Part shown: one piece after another, positions 18,976 through 26,612 of the stretch
How positions within the stretch are numbered: position 1 is the stretch's first letter
Layout: every line of letters starts with the position of its first letter
Made by a program: the position numbers and the translations under genes
The notes under the pieces: model-generated
What the model was told of the DNA's origin: nothing
The model's database searches: none
Seen by the model: only the letters and a program-made list of their open reading frames with translations
Origin: an uncultured Clostridia bacterium
GTDB taxonomy: Bacteria > Bacillota > Clostridia > Christensenellales > UBA1242
Assembly (NCBI GenBank): GCA_934793215.1
Contig: CAKVOP010000001.1
Span: 304,235-368,234, forward strand
Direction of reading: 5' to 3'
Length of the DNA: 64,000 nt

Positions 18976-21900
18976 TTAGGATTCTTTTCTTGCTTTTCTT
19001 GCTTTTCTGCTTTTAGATGCTTTTTCGTCTTGTTCGGCAAGTATTCTTCTTTCAATTACAAGAAGGTATTCAGCAGAGATAGTATAATCAATCTTTTCTT
19101 TGATAATGTTGATTTTCTCATTGAGTTTGTTAATAGAGTGGTTATATGATTTAAACGCTCTTTCAACTTCTCTTGAAATCTTATCACCATCTTTTTCACG
19201 AGCAGATTTTATAAACTGTTTGTGTTCTTCTTCAAGAGCCTCTCTCTCTTTGATAAGAGATTCTTTTGCTTTGTTTAAAGCATCAAGTTCTTCATCTCTG
19301 CGTTTTTGTGCTTGAACCATAATTGCATCATGATTTACTGCAAGTTTGCGGTCGTATGACTCTTTTCTAACTTTTTCAATCTTTTTAAGTTTGACATGTT
19401 TCATTGCATAACCAATTACGCCAATAATAACCGCGAGCCCAGTAATGATTGAAGGGACTAAAATCCATGCATTATCGCTGGTTGAAGAATCTGTATTGTT
19501 GTCATTATTGTTGTCGTCGTTATTATTGTCATCGTCTGCTGTGGTTTCTTTTTGATTTGCAATATAGACCTTGTCGTTCAGGTCGCTACTAGTTTGTGCT
19601 GATTTATAATCACTTTCGGTAATGCTTGCGAAGTCAAGGTTTGAAATAAGAGCAGTTCCGTATGTGTCTTCGCAATCAGTAACAAGTTTGATTACAAGAT
19701 TAACGGAATTTGTTGAAGACGCCTTGTAGAAAATTTCAAGAGATTTAAATTCATCTGCAGATAAAAGTTTATCAACTGCTTCAAAACCATCAATTTCAAC
19801 GCTCACACCGTATTTGCAATCGTGGTCATCAGTTTTTGCAGAAAGAGCAGAGGCGTTGAAGATTGTCGCGAGGTCAAGGCTTATTTTGTAGAATTCGTTT
19901 TCTTTAAATGATAATTTATAGTTTGATGTCATTTTTACATATCCAGTGTTCCTTGAAGATAGCACAAGATAATTTCCATCAATCTTTAATTTATCATTAA
20001 ATTCATTGTAGGCGTTGTTTCGTCCATTGATAAGGCCACCAGTTCCTGCTTGAGTAATAGGAGTGGTGAAGTTGCCATTTGCATCGGCGAATGTGTAGAA
20101 ACCCGAAAGTGAAACTTCATTTGTAGTTTCTTCATTTAAGCCTAATTTTGAAAGGTCAACTTTATTTGCTTTTGTTTCAAAATCATCAGCATAATCGCTG
20201 CTTGTTGTAAATGAAAAGTCGTCAAGGTATACCATTCCGCAAACTTTTTCTTCGCTGTCACCAAGGCTTATTTTTACTTGAGCAGTGTGGGATAAAAGTG
20301 CATGAGTATGGAAATAAACTTCAAAAGTGCCCCATTTGTCAAGACTTGAAATACCACTTTTAGAAAATAGAACTGTTCCGTTTTCGTCAATAACTTCAAT
20401 CTTAATTTTTGAATTTGCAGTTAGGTCAGTTCCGTTTTGATTGTAATATGAAAAAGCAAGTTTGTGGTAACTGTTTGCAGATATATTAAAATTGCTTGAC
20501 AGGATTGCTTGACTTGACTTTGTGCGGTTGTTCATAAGGTAAGCATTGTTTGGCTTTACCACTGAAGAAACCTTTGCATGTCCAGGGAAAATTCCAGCCC
20601 AAGGATATGCTTCGCGGTTACTTGTATACATTTGGTCATATGTTGCTTTGTCGTAAAGGTAAACAATCCCGCTATCGCAATAGTCGCTTTCTTTATTCAT
20701 GGTCCAACTTGATGCATTAACAAGGTGGTTTTCTTCTGCTTTGTCGTTTTCGCTTATGTTAAATCTTCCATTTGTGATTCCTTGGTCACTTGGAAGAGTA
20801 GAGGAAAGTTCTAGTTTGTTTGACGCGTTAGTGTAGTCGGCGTTTGTTGCGTATTCAACTGTGATGTTATCAACAACCACACAACCTTTTGCCTGTGTTT
20901 CGGCATCGCCAAGCCACAATTCAAGATTGATTGAAGAGTCAAATAAACTATGTCCTTTAACAAAGAATGTTAATGTTTGGTAGTCATTTTCAAAACTATT
21001 TTCAGTGTTTGAAGTGATGGCAGAAGTTTTACCGCTTTTTAAAGAATAAGTCTCTTTTGTATTATCAGTGCTGTCATCTGTTAAAAGACTTGAATAAGTT
21101 GCAAGAATGTTATCATTCTCCTGAACTTTAAGATAGAACGAACCCATTTCGATTTTGGAAACTTTTGCTTTGAGTGAAATTTTATATATAGCATGTGCCT
21201 TAATATCAATTTCTTTGCTTTCAACACCTACATAACCACTAGTAGTTTCCATTTTCCCATTAACTTTTTCACCAGTGAAAAGGATAAGTGCTTGTTCATT
21301 TCCATGCCCAAGGTCTGTGCCTACATAATCATATCCCGTGAGAGCCTTAAAGTCAGTAGGTTGCATGTTCAAAATGTCTTGAATCAATGCATGTCCATTT
21401 TGTTTCTTTGCGATCATAAACTCTTCGCCAAGGGTATCTGTGCCATCTGTGATATTTTTTTCAAAATCAAAATTGTAGTCTTCCATGTTTGCAATAAAAG
21501 GCTTGCTTTCAAGAAGGTCGCTTACAAGGAAAACAGGAGATTTAGTATCGTTATGGAAAGTTTTGTAATTGTCTAGATTAGCATATCCAGCACGATTGAT
21601 TTCATCATAAAATTCGTTTTGGCTGTATCTTGTGCCTTGTGCTTCGTCAAAGAACACTGCACCTTGGCTTGTCTGTCCATTTGCTGAACCGAGATAAAGA
21701 TCAAAAGTCACGCTTTGGCTTTCTTTGCCTGTTGCGACAAAGAAAGTGACTTCTTTCCACTCGTTATTGGTTGTAATTCCTTCGTATCCAATAGCAACGC
21801 TTTCACCATTTTTATCTTTAATTCCATTAAGATAAATTGATGCACTTACGCTTGCCCCAGCGTTTGCTTGGGCTTCGGTTAAAGCGGTTTTAACAGCAAC

Positions 21901-22365
21901 TGAAAATTTGTAACATGAATTTGCTTGAAGGGTGATACTAGATGAACGATATCCCTTCTTTGCTTCTTGGCTTCTACCATCTTTGGTTAAAGAGTTAATC
22001 ATCAAAACTCTTGTATCGTTTCCATAATGTAATGGATTTTCGTCAAGATGATAAGAAGATTTGTTTTTAGCAAACGAATTGCTCGAATTATCGTCAACAG
22101 TGTTTATAATTGCACCAAAAGCCTTGCTCTCTGTTTCAATAGCACTCCAACCAGAGAATGTATTGCCAGAAGAATAAGGGTTAGATGCAGTTGCAAAAGA
22201 AGCGTTAGAGATTGTAACGCTTTCGTGATAAGATTTAACATATCCGCTAGAAGAAGTTTCTGCATACGCTCTATTAACAAAATTTACACCCGCGAGTGCA
22301 GAGCAAATTGAAGTAGGAATAAGTGCTAGAGCACAACCTTTAATAATTTGAGATTTGTTTTTCAT
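18976..22365 (-). CDS. large surface protein with cytoplasmic coiled-coil tail
   Basis: I do not recognise a named family for this 1,129-residue protein. It has a signal peptide (KKGC-like basic start, then ALALIPTSICSALAG) and a long extracellular part of repeated beta-rich modules. Each module carries phrases such as VFFDEA, VVVDNI and VYLDDF after a WLGD/LGD element, which resembles carbohydrate-binding (galactose-binding-like) jelly rolls. An Asp/Asn-rich linker near residues 935-960 leads to one transmembrane helix near 964-987. A ~140-residue cytoplasmic tail follows, a highly charged coiled coil ending KARKARKES. An outside binding part and an inside coiled coil suggest a link between the surface and an internal scaffold. 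AGGTG precedes the ATG. Confidence 0.82.
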   Translation of the reverse strand: MKNKSQIIKGCALALIPTSICSALAGVNFVNRAYAETSSSGYVKSYHESVTISNASFATASNPYSSGNTFSGWSAIETESKAFGAIINTVDDNSSNSFAKNKSSYHLDENPLHYGNDTRVLMINSLTKDGRSQEAKKGYRSSSITLQANSCYKFSVAVKTALTEAQANAGASVSASIYLNGIKDKNGESVAIGYEGITTNNEWKEVTFFVATGKESQSVTFDLYLGSANGQTSQGAVFFDEAQGTRYSQNEFYDEINRAGYANLDNYKTFHNDTKSPVFLVSDLLESKPFIANMEDYNFDFEKNITDGTDTLGEEFMIAKKQNGHALIQDILNMQPTDFKALTGYDYVGTDLGHGNEQALILFTGEKVNGKMETTSGYVGVESKEIDIKAHAIYKISLKAKVSKIEMGSFYLKVQENDNILATYSSLLTDDSTDNTKETYSLKSGKTSAITSNTENSFENDYQTLTFFVKGHSLFDSSINLELWLGDAETQAKGCVVVDNITVEYATNADYTNASNKLELSSTLPSDQGITNGRFNISENDKAEENHLVNASSWTMNKESDYCDSGIVYLYDKATYDQMYTSNREAYPWAGIFPGHAKVSSVVKPNNAYLMNNRTKSSQAILSSNFNISANSYHKLAFSYYNQNGTDLTANSKIKIEVIDENGTVLFSKSGISSLDKWGTFEVYFHTHALLSHTAQVKISLGDSEEKVCGMVYLDDFSFTTSSDYADDFETKANKVDLSKLGLNEETTNEVSLSGFYTFADANGNFTTPITQAGTGGLINGRNNAYNEFNDKLKIDGNYLVLSSRNTGYVKMTSNYKLSFKENEFYKISLDLATIFNASALSAKTDDHDCKYGVSVEIDGFEAVDKLLSADEFKSLEIFYKASSTNSVNLVIKLVTDCEDTYGTALISNLDFASITESDYKSAQTSSDLNDKVYIANQKETTADDDNNNDDNNNDNNTDSSTSDNAWILVPSIITGLAVIIGVIGYAMKHVKLKKIEKVRKESYDRKLAVNHDAIMVQAQKRRDEELDALNKAKESLIKEREALEEEHKQFIKSAREKDGDKISREVERAFKSYNHSINKLNEKINIIKEKIDYTISAEYLLVIERRILAEQDEKASKSRKARKARKES

Positions 22366-22382
22366 TATACACCTTTTAATTC

Positions 22383-22400
22383 GGCTTTTAGACAAAAGCC
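22383..22400 (-). promoter_or_regulatory. 5' leader hairpin of the surface protein mRNA
   Basis: GGCTTTT and AAAAGCC form a perfect 7-bp stem with a 4-nt loop. It lies near the start of the predicted ~44-nt leader, upstream of the ribosome-binding site. It has no T-run and does not mask the start, so a stabilising role is more likely than attenuation. Confidence 0.55.
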
Positions 22401-22415
22401 ACATAGTACTTTTAT

Positions 22416-22444
22416 AGTATATAATATTTAAAATAAATAATCAA
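22416..22444 (-). promoter_or_regulatory. promoter of the surface protein gene
   Basis: On the minus strand TTGATT and TATACT are 17 bp apart. The predicted start near 22409 gives a leader of about 44 nt. Confidence 0.75.
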
Positions 22445-22464
22445 ATAATTTTTTGATATTTATT

Positions 22465-22470
22465 CATAAT
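22465..22470 (+). promoter_or_regulatory. -10 box predicting a leaderless TauE mRNA
   Basis: CATAAT ends exactly 6 nt before the ATG. No good -35 box lies at 16-18 bp and there is no Shine-Dalgarno sequence. The support is the spacing shared with three other genes in this window. Confidence 0.45.
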
Positions 22471-22476
22471 AATTAC

Positions 22477-23076
22477 ATGCGAGAAAAGAATTTTGCTATA
22501 AAAAGTGACTATTCAAGGTTATCTTGCCTTATTAGTAAAGATTTTATCAAAAAAACAGGTACAAATGCGGTTTTTAGTTTTATTTCGACAAAAGAAGAAA
22601 AATTGCAACATTCTTTGCAGAAAAAAACTGCACCAAATTCTAAAAATGACAAAGTGAAATTGAGTAAAAGTTCTATGTCTCAAGCGGAGAATAAAACAAT
22701 AAATGATAGGGCGAAAATCAGCACAAAGCAAAAATTTATTTTACTTTTAAGCGGTGCATTTATTGGCATGCTTAATGGATTTTTCGGTGGAGGAGGAGGC
22801 ATGGTTTGCGTGCCCATTTTAGAAAAGGTCTTGTCACTTGATAGCAAGCATTCTCACGCCACAGCGATTGCTGTTATATTCCCTTTAAGCCTTATTTCTG
22901 CCATTATTTATGTGGTCAATGGAAGTGTTGAATCAATGCCACTTTTGACAGTTGGACTAGGAGTGGTGGCGGGCGGAATTTTGGGTGCGTTTGCTCTCAA
23001 ATTTTTACCACCAAAAGTGGTTCAAATATTATTTGCAATAGTCATGTTTGCGGGAGGAATAAAACTTATTTTATGA
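22477..23076 (+). CDS. TauE/SafE half-protein A (four membrane helices)
   Basis: This 199-residue protein has a hydrophilic N-terminal extension of ~80 residues, then four membrane helices with the TauE/SafE motif GFFGGGGGMVCVPIL. TauE/SafE (DUF81) proteins are membrane transporters, often for sulfonates, sulfite or organic anions, normally with eight helices in one chain. Here only the first half is encoded; the next gene supplies the second half and overlaps by 4 nt (ATGA). The start chosen is the ATG next to the -10 box. A later ATG near 22675 would remove the extension but has no ribosome-binding site. The extension is Lys- and Ser-rich with no recognisable domain. Confidence 0.8.
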   Translation: MREKNFAIKSDYSRLSCLISKDFIKKTGTNAVFSFISTKEEKLQHSLQKKTAPNSKNDKVKLSKSSMSQAENKTINDRAKISTKQKFILLLSGAFIGMLNGFFGGGGGMVCVPILEKVLSLDSKHSHATAIAVIFPLSLISAIIYVVNGSVESMPLLTVGLGVVAGGILGAFALKFLPPKVVQILFAIVMFAGGIKLIL

Positions 23077-23507
23077 ATAATTTTTTGCTTATTTTTTTAT
23101 ATTTTCTTTCGGGTTTTTCTAGCGGAATTTTCGGGGGAATGGGCATGGGCGGAGGAACAATATTAATTCCTATTTTGACCATATTTTTTTCACTTGACCA
23201 ACGCCTCAGTCAAGGTATAAATTTAATATCATTTTTAGTTATGAGTTTGGTGGCTCTCATTATTCATTATAAAAATGGTTTTTTGTCTCTCAAAGGCACT
23301 TTTTACATTATCTTAAGCGGGCTAATTTTTTCATCTGGTGGCGCGTTACTCGCAGGTTACTTGCCAAGTAAAATTTTAAGACAAAGTTTTGGAGTCTTTT
23401 TGTGTATTTTGGCACTTTTTCAAGCTTATAAAAGTTTGTTTAATAGAAATGCTTCCCCAAAAAGTCACAAAACCTTGCAAAAAGGGCAAAAGAAAGCAAA
23501 AAAATGA
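23073..23507 (+). CDS. TauE/SafE half-protein B (four membrane helices)
   Basis: This 144-residue protein carries the second copy of the family motif (GGMGMGGGTILIPIL) after its first helix, then three more helices and a basic Lys-rich C-terminal tail. Together with the upstream gene it equals one full TauE/SafE transporter, so the functional unit is probably a heterodimer. It overlaps its partner by 4 nt, which ensures coupled synthesis. No frameshift in a formerly fused gene is evident: each part has a proper start, and the first ends right after its fourth helix. Confidence 0.85.
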   Translation: MNNFLLIFLYFLSGFSSGIFGGMGMGGGTILIPILTIFFSLDQRLSQGINLISFLVMSLVALIIHYKNGFLSLKGTFYIILSGLIFSSGGALLAGYLPSKILRQSFGVFLCILALFQAYKSLFNRNASPKSHKTLQKGQKKAKK

Positions 23508-23509
23508 TT

Positions 23510-23568
23510 ACCTCTGCTAGACAAAATAATAAAAATATGTTATTATTAATCAGCGGAGGTCTTTTTTT
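23510..23568 (+). promoter_or_regulatory. terminator/attenuator containing the ferredoxin ribosome-binding site
   Basis: ACCTCTGCT (23510-23518) pairs with AGCGGAGGT (23552-23560) with one G-U pair, and an inner stem AATAATA/TATTATT (23525-23531, 23541-23547) extends it. Seven Ts follow directly, and the ferredoxin ATG comes next at 23569. The 3' arm contains GGAGG, the only ribosome-binding site for the ferredoxin. When folded, the hairpin would both stop transcription and hide that site. No promoter fits between the hairpin and the ATG. Confidence 0.65.
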
Positions 23569-23736
23569 ATGATAGACAAGAACAAATGCATAAGTTGCGG
23601 AACTTGCGTAGCCATCTGTCCAGTGGAAGCAATTAGTTTTGCAAGTGACGGAAAAGCACAAATTGACACTAACAAATGTATTAAATGTGGGGCATGTCAA
23701 GCAAGTTGCCCAGTGGAAGCAATAGAGATAAAATAG
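23569..23736 (+). CDS. 2x[4Fe-4S] ferredoxin
   Basis: This 55-residue clostridial-type ferredoxin is a small cytoplasmic electron carrier of anaerobic metabolism. Two complete cluster motifs, CISCGTCVAICP and CIKCGACQASCP, flank a short central loop. The fold is internally duplicated as usual, and the length matches the family. The ribosome-binding site GGAGG is 9 nt before the ATG, inside a terminator-like hairpin. The stop overlaps the ribosome-binding site of the next gene, so the ferredoxin and the Ppx/GppA-like gene are likely cotranscribed. Confidence 0.95.
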   Translation: MIDKNKCISCGTCVAICPVEAISFASDGKAQIDTNKCIKCGACQASCPVEAIEIK

Positions 23737-23744
23737 GAGAAATC

Positions 23745-25226
23745 ATGGAAAAAATCGCAATTATTGAACTTAACGAAATGTCACTTAAATTATCAATTTT
23801 TCTCACAAATGAGGGCAAAGAAAAACTTTGCATGGAAAGAGAACAATATTTTCCTGTTGGCAAAGAGATCATAGGAGAAGAACTTTTAAGTCCAAAAACC
23901 AAAGCGGATATTTTGTCTGTTCTTAAAATTTATAGAAAAATGGTTGAACAGCATGGTGTAAATAAAATTTTTGCTGTAGCTGATAATATTATTCTTCGTG
24001 CTAGAAACTATCGAGGGTTTTTAGACGAGGTTTATAACAATACAGGTCTTAATTTCTTGATTTTAAGTGACGAAGATTTTGTTAAGGCAATGTTTAATGG
24101 CGTGGTTAATTCTATTGATAACGCCAAAGGCGTGTTTGTATACATAGGAGCTTATAAAACATACCTTGTAAAATATAATCGCCGTGCTATTCTTTCAAGT
24201 GTAGTTTTACCTCTTGGTTATCGTGCAGAAGGTGCAGAGGAGGATATGGACAAAGTTCGCACACTGGTAAAAAGTGAACTTTTGTCTGCAGGTGCCAAAG
24301 ACCTCTTTGACGAAGACAGCAAAGTTGTTGGAGCGGGCGGTCCGTTTATAAATATGGGCAGAATTTCAAAGAAACTTGACCGTTATCCACTTGACATTGA
24401 CAACAACTATCCTTTAACAAAAGAGTCTGCTTTGGGTGCATATGATTTTATTAAGGGGCTTGATAGAGAAAAAATAAGAAAAATTAAAGGCCTTGGAAAT
24501 GAAGACGCCGATAAAATAGCAAGGGGAAGTGCGGTTATAAGAGCAATTTATGAGACTCTTGGTTTGAGTGAAATCACTATTTCAAATGCATCTCTTAAAA
24601 TGGGTGTCCTCTATCAAAACGTTTTATCTCAAAATCAGGAAAGATTTAACGATTTACTTGCAAATTCACTTGATAACTTTTATGAATTTGAAAAAGATGA
24701 ATTTTCAATCAATGTAGATGTTTACAATATGGCCCTCATTCTTTTCAAACAACTTAAAGTTATGCATAAACTCCCAAGATTTTATGTTAAACCTTTGAGA
24801 ATTGCTTCATACATGTACGATGCAGGGAAAAGTACCAACAGCGAAGACTATACAAAGTATAGCGTAGATAAAATTGTAAATTGTGGTATAAATGGTGCAT
24901 CTCATAGAGAACTTTTAATTGCTGGGTTTATTGCTCTTTGTCAAAATCTTGATGATTTTTCTCTCAACGAATGGATTAAATATAAAGGTATTCTTACCGA
25001 GGAAGATTTGGACGCTGTAAGAAAACTCGGCGTGATTGTTAAACTTGCCGTTGCACTCAATGCATCAGGTAAAGCGGTGGTTCAAGATATTGTATGTGAC
25101 ATTTTGGGTGATTCAATCATAATGAAAACTGTCACAGAGAATGACGCATCTTATGAAATCTTGGAAGGCATGAAGGTTGCCCCTGATTACAAAAAGGTAT
25201 ATAAGAAAAGCCTTCAAATAATTTAA
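23745..25226 (+). CDS. Ppx/GppA-family protein, apparently degenerate
   Basis: This 493-residue protein has the layout of exopolyphosphatase/pppGpp phosphatases: an N-terminal ASKHA-type part (~1-300) and a C-terminal HD-like helical part (~310-493). The family's glycine-rich phosphate loop after the catalytic Glu is altered to VYIGAYKTYLVKYN. In the HD part the expected LHDIG is MYDAG and the usual HH is lost, while the flanking GASHREL is kept. Polyphosphate or (p)ppGpp hydrolysis is therefore doubtful, and a regulatory role is possible. AGGAG precedes the ATG. It sits 8 nt after the ferredoxin gene and is followed by a terminator. Confidence 0.75.
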   Translation: MEKIAIIELNEMSLKLSIFLTNEGKEKLCMEREQYFPVGKEIIGEELLSPKTKADILSVLKIYRKMVEQHGVNKIFAVADNIILRARNYRGFLDEVYNNTGLNFLILSDEDFVKAMFNGVVNSIDNAKGVFVYIGAYKTYLVKYNRRAILSSVVLPLGYRAEGAEEDMDKVRTLVKSELLSAGAKDLFDEDSKVVGAGGPFINMGRISKKLDRYPLDIDNNYPLTKESALGAYDFIKGLDREKIRKIKGLGNEDADKIARGSAVIRAIYETLGLSEITISNASLKMGVLYQNVLSQNQERFNDLLANSLDNFYEFEKDEFSINVDVYNMALILFKQLKVMHKLPRFYVKPLRIASYMYDAGKSTNSEDYTKYSVDKIVNCGINGASHRELLIAGFIALCQNLDDFSLNEWIKYKGILTEEDLDAVRKLGVIVKLAVALNASGKAVVQDIVCDILGDSIIMKTVTENDASYEILEGMKVAPDYKKVYKKSLQII

Positions 25227-25233
25227 TTCAACT

Positions 25234-25256
25234 TGCAAAAGCGTTTTGCTCTTTTT
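25234..25256 (+). terminator. intrinsic terminator after the Ppx/GppA-like gene
   Basis: GCAAAA and TTTTGC form a 6-bp stem around a 3-nt loop, followed by TCTTTTT. It starts 8 nt past the stop codon. The stem is AT-rich, so efficiency may be modest. Confidence 0.65.
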
Positions 25257-25321
25257 AAACCAACACTTAAAATAAGGCATAAATAAAGTCAAATAGGGCA
25301 AAAAAATCATAAGGAGTTTTC

Positions 25322-26572
25322 ATGAAAAAAAGCGGTTTTTGGTTTACGGTGTTCGCTTTGGTGTTTGTACTAGGTTTTTCCTATGTGTGCACAGAGTTTA
25401 TTATCCCATTTTTTAAGGGACATTACACTTATAGTGCAACACAATGCTTGACAGATGATATAACCGCTGATATGGATGCGTATGCTATTGCTGATAAATA
25501 TAGTGAGGCAGGTGCAGTGACTAGAGTCGCAATAAGTTACTCACTTACCGAAGTCTCTTGGGGCTCTGGCGTATGCATCGCTTCAAATGGTTATAAAACC
25601 ACTTCTCTTGAAACTGAATACACGGCTTCAAAAGGCAGTTATTTTGCAACTAACTATCATGTAATTGATAAGGTTGCCACTTCGTCTGGGTATACCATTA
25701 ATGTTGAAATGGAAAAGAAAGATGAAAACGGTGACTTGTCTTATCCAAGTTATTCGGCAAGACTTTTGTGGTACAACAAAGACCTTGATGTTGCAATCAT
25801 TTATACTGAACAAAACTTTGGATATGTCGCAATGAGAGATAACTGGATTGATTATGATTCGACTGGCAGACACAGAGAAAGTGTGTTTGTTATGGGGACG
25901 CCTCTTGATACTCAAAACAGAAATCGTATCACAACTGGTGGAATTGGTTCAATTTCTGGTTTGCACGCAAATACGCTTACCACAGTTAGCGGAAAGGAAG
26001 TTGTAAACAACTATTATGAAGATATTATTGATTTAACTGCTGATATTTCAAGTGGAAATTCTGGTGGCGGAGTTTTTGATAGCAAGGGAAGACTTATTGC
26101 ACTTTCAACGCTTGGTATAACTTATACTGATGGTGGCGTTACTGCATTTAATGGTGCTACTGCAATTTATCCTGTTATGAAAGCATTAGATAAGGTGATT
26201 ATAAACAATGAAACTAGTGAAAATCATAAAATTTACGACCTTGAGAAACTTGCAATTAAAGGTTATGATGGAAATGAAGCAAATGTTATAAAGTCGTATT
26301 CTAACTATTTAGATGGAAATTACTACACAAATGTTTCATTTAACGATTATGGCTATTATGTATATTCTTCTTCTATTAGATTATCAAGAACAACCATCAA
26401 AAAAGTAAAACTTACAAGAGGCGAAAATGTTATCGATGAAGTTGAAATCTTGGATAGAAACGACTTAATATACATTCTTTTAAAAGCAAATGAGGGAGAT
26501 GTGTTGACAGTTTCATTCCCTTCGGGAACAATATTAGGTGGCATGGTAACCAAAGAAATCACACTTTCATAA
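25322..26572 (+). CDS. membrane-anchored trypsin-like serine protease
   Basis: This 416-residue protein has an N-terminal membrane helix (~residues 8-28) followed by a chymotrypsin-fold protease domain outside the membrane. The triad reads His113 in TNYHVID, Asp156 in DLDVAI and Ser247 in SSGNSGGGVF. The last ~110 residues form a beta-rich C-terminal domain with no PDZ motif, unlike HtrA/DegP. It may be a quality-control or signalling protease at the cell surface. The substrate is unknown. AAGGAG precedes the ATG. Confidence 0.9.
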   Translation: MKKSGFWFTVFALVFVLGFSYVCTEFIIPFFKGHYTYSATQCLTDDITADMDAYAIADKYSEAGAVTRVAISYSLTEVSWGSGVCIASNGYKTTSLETEYTASKGSYFATNYHVIDKVATSSGYTINVEMEKKDENGDLSYPSYSARLLWYNKDLDVAIIYTEQNFGYVAMRDNWIDYDSTGRHRESVFVMGTPLDTQNRNRITTGGIGSISGLHANTLTTVSGKEVVNNYYEDIIDLTADISSGNSGGGVFDSKGRLIALSTLGITYTDGGVTAFNGATAIYPVMKALDKVIINNETSENHKIYDLEKLAIKGYDGNEANVIKSYSNYLDGNYYTNVSFNDYGYYVYSSSIRLSRTTIKKVKLTRGENVIDEVEILDRNDLIYILLKANEGDVLTVSFPSGTILGGMVTKEITLS

Positions 26573-26612
26573 AGTTAAGTTTAAATTTGACCTTATTTTA
26601 GGGAGGCAAAAG

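Noticed and set aside
22477..23507. Frameshifted pseudogene of a single TauE gene
   Set aside because: Both halves end and begin at helix borders with a regular 4-nt overlap, and each has an intact family motif; this looks like two functional genes.
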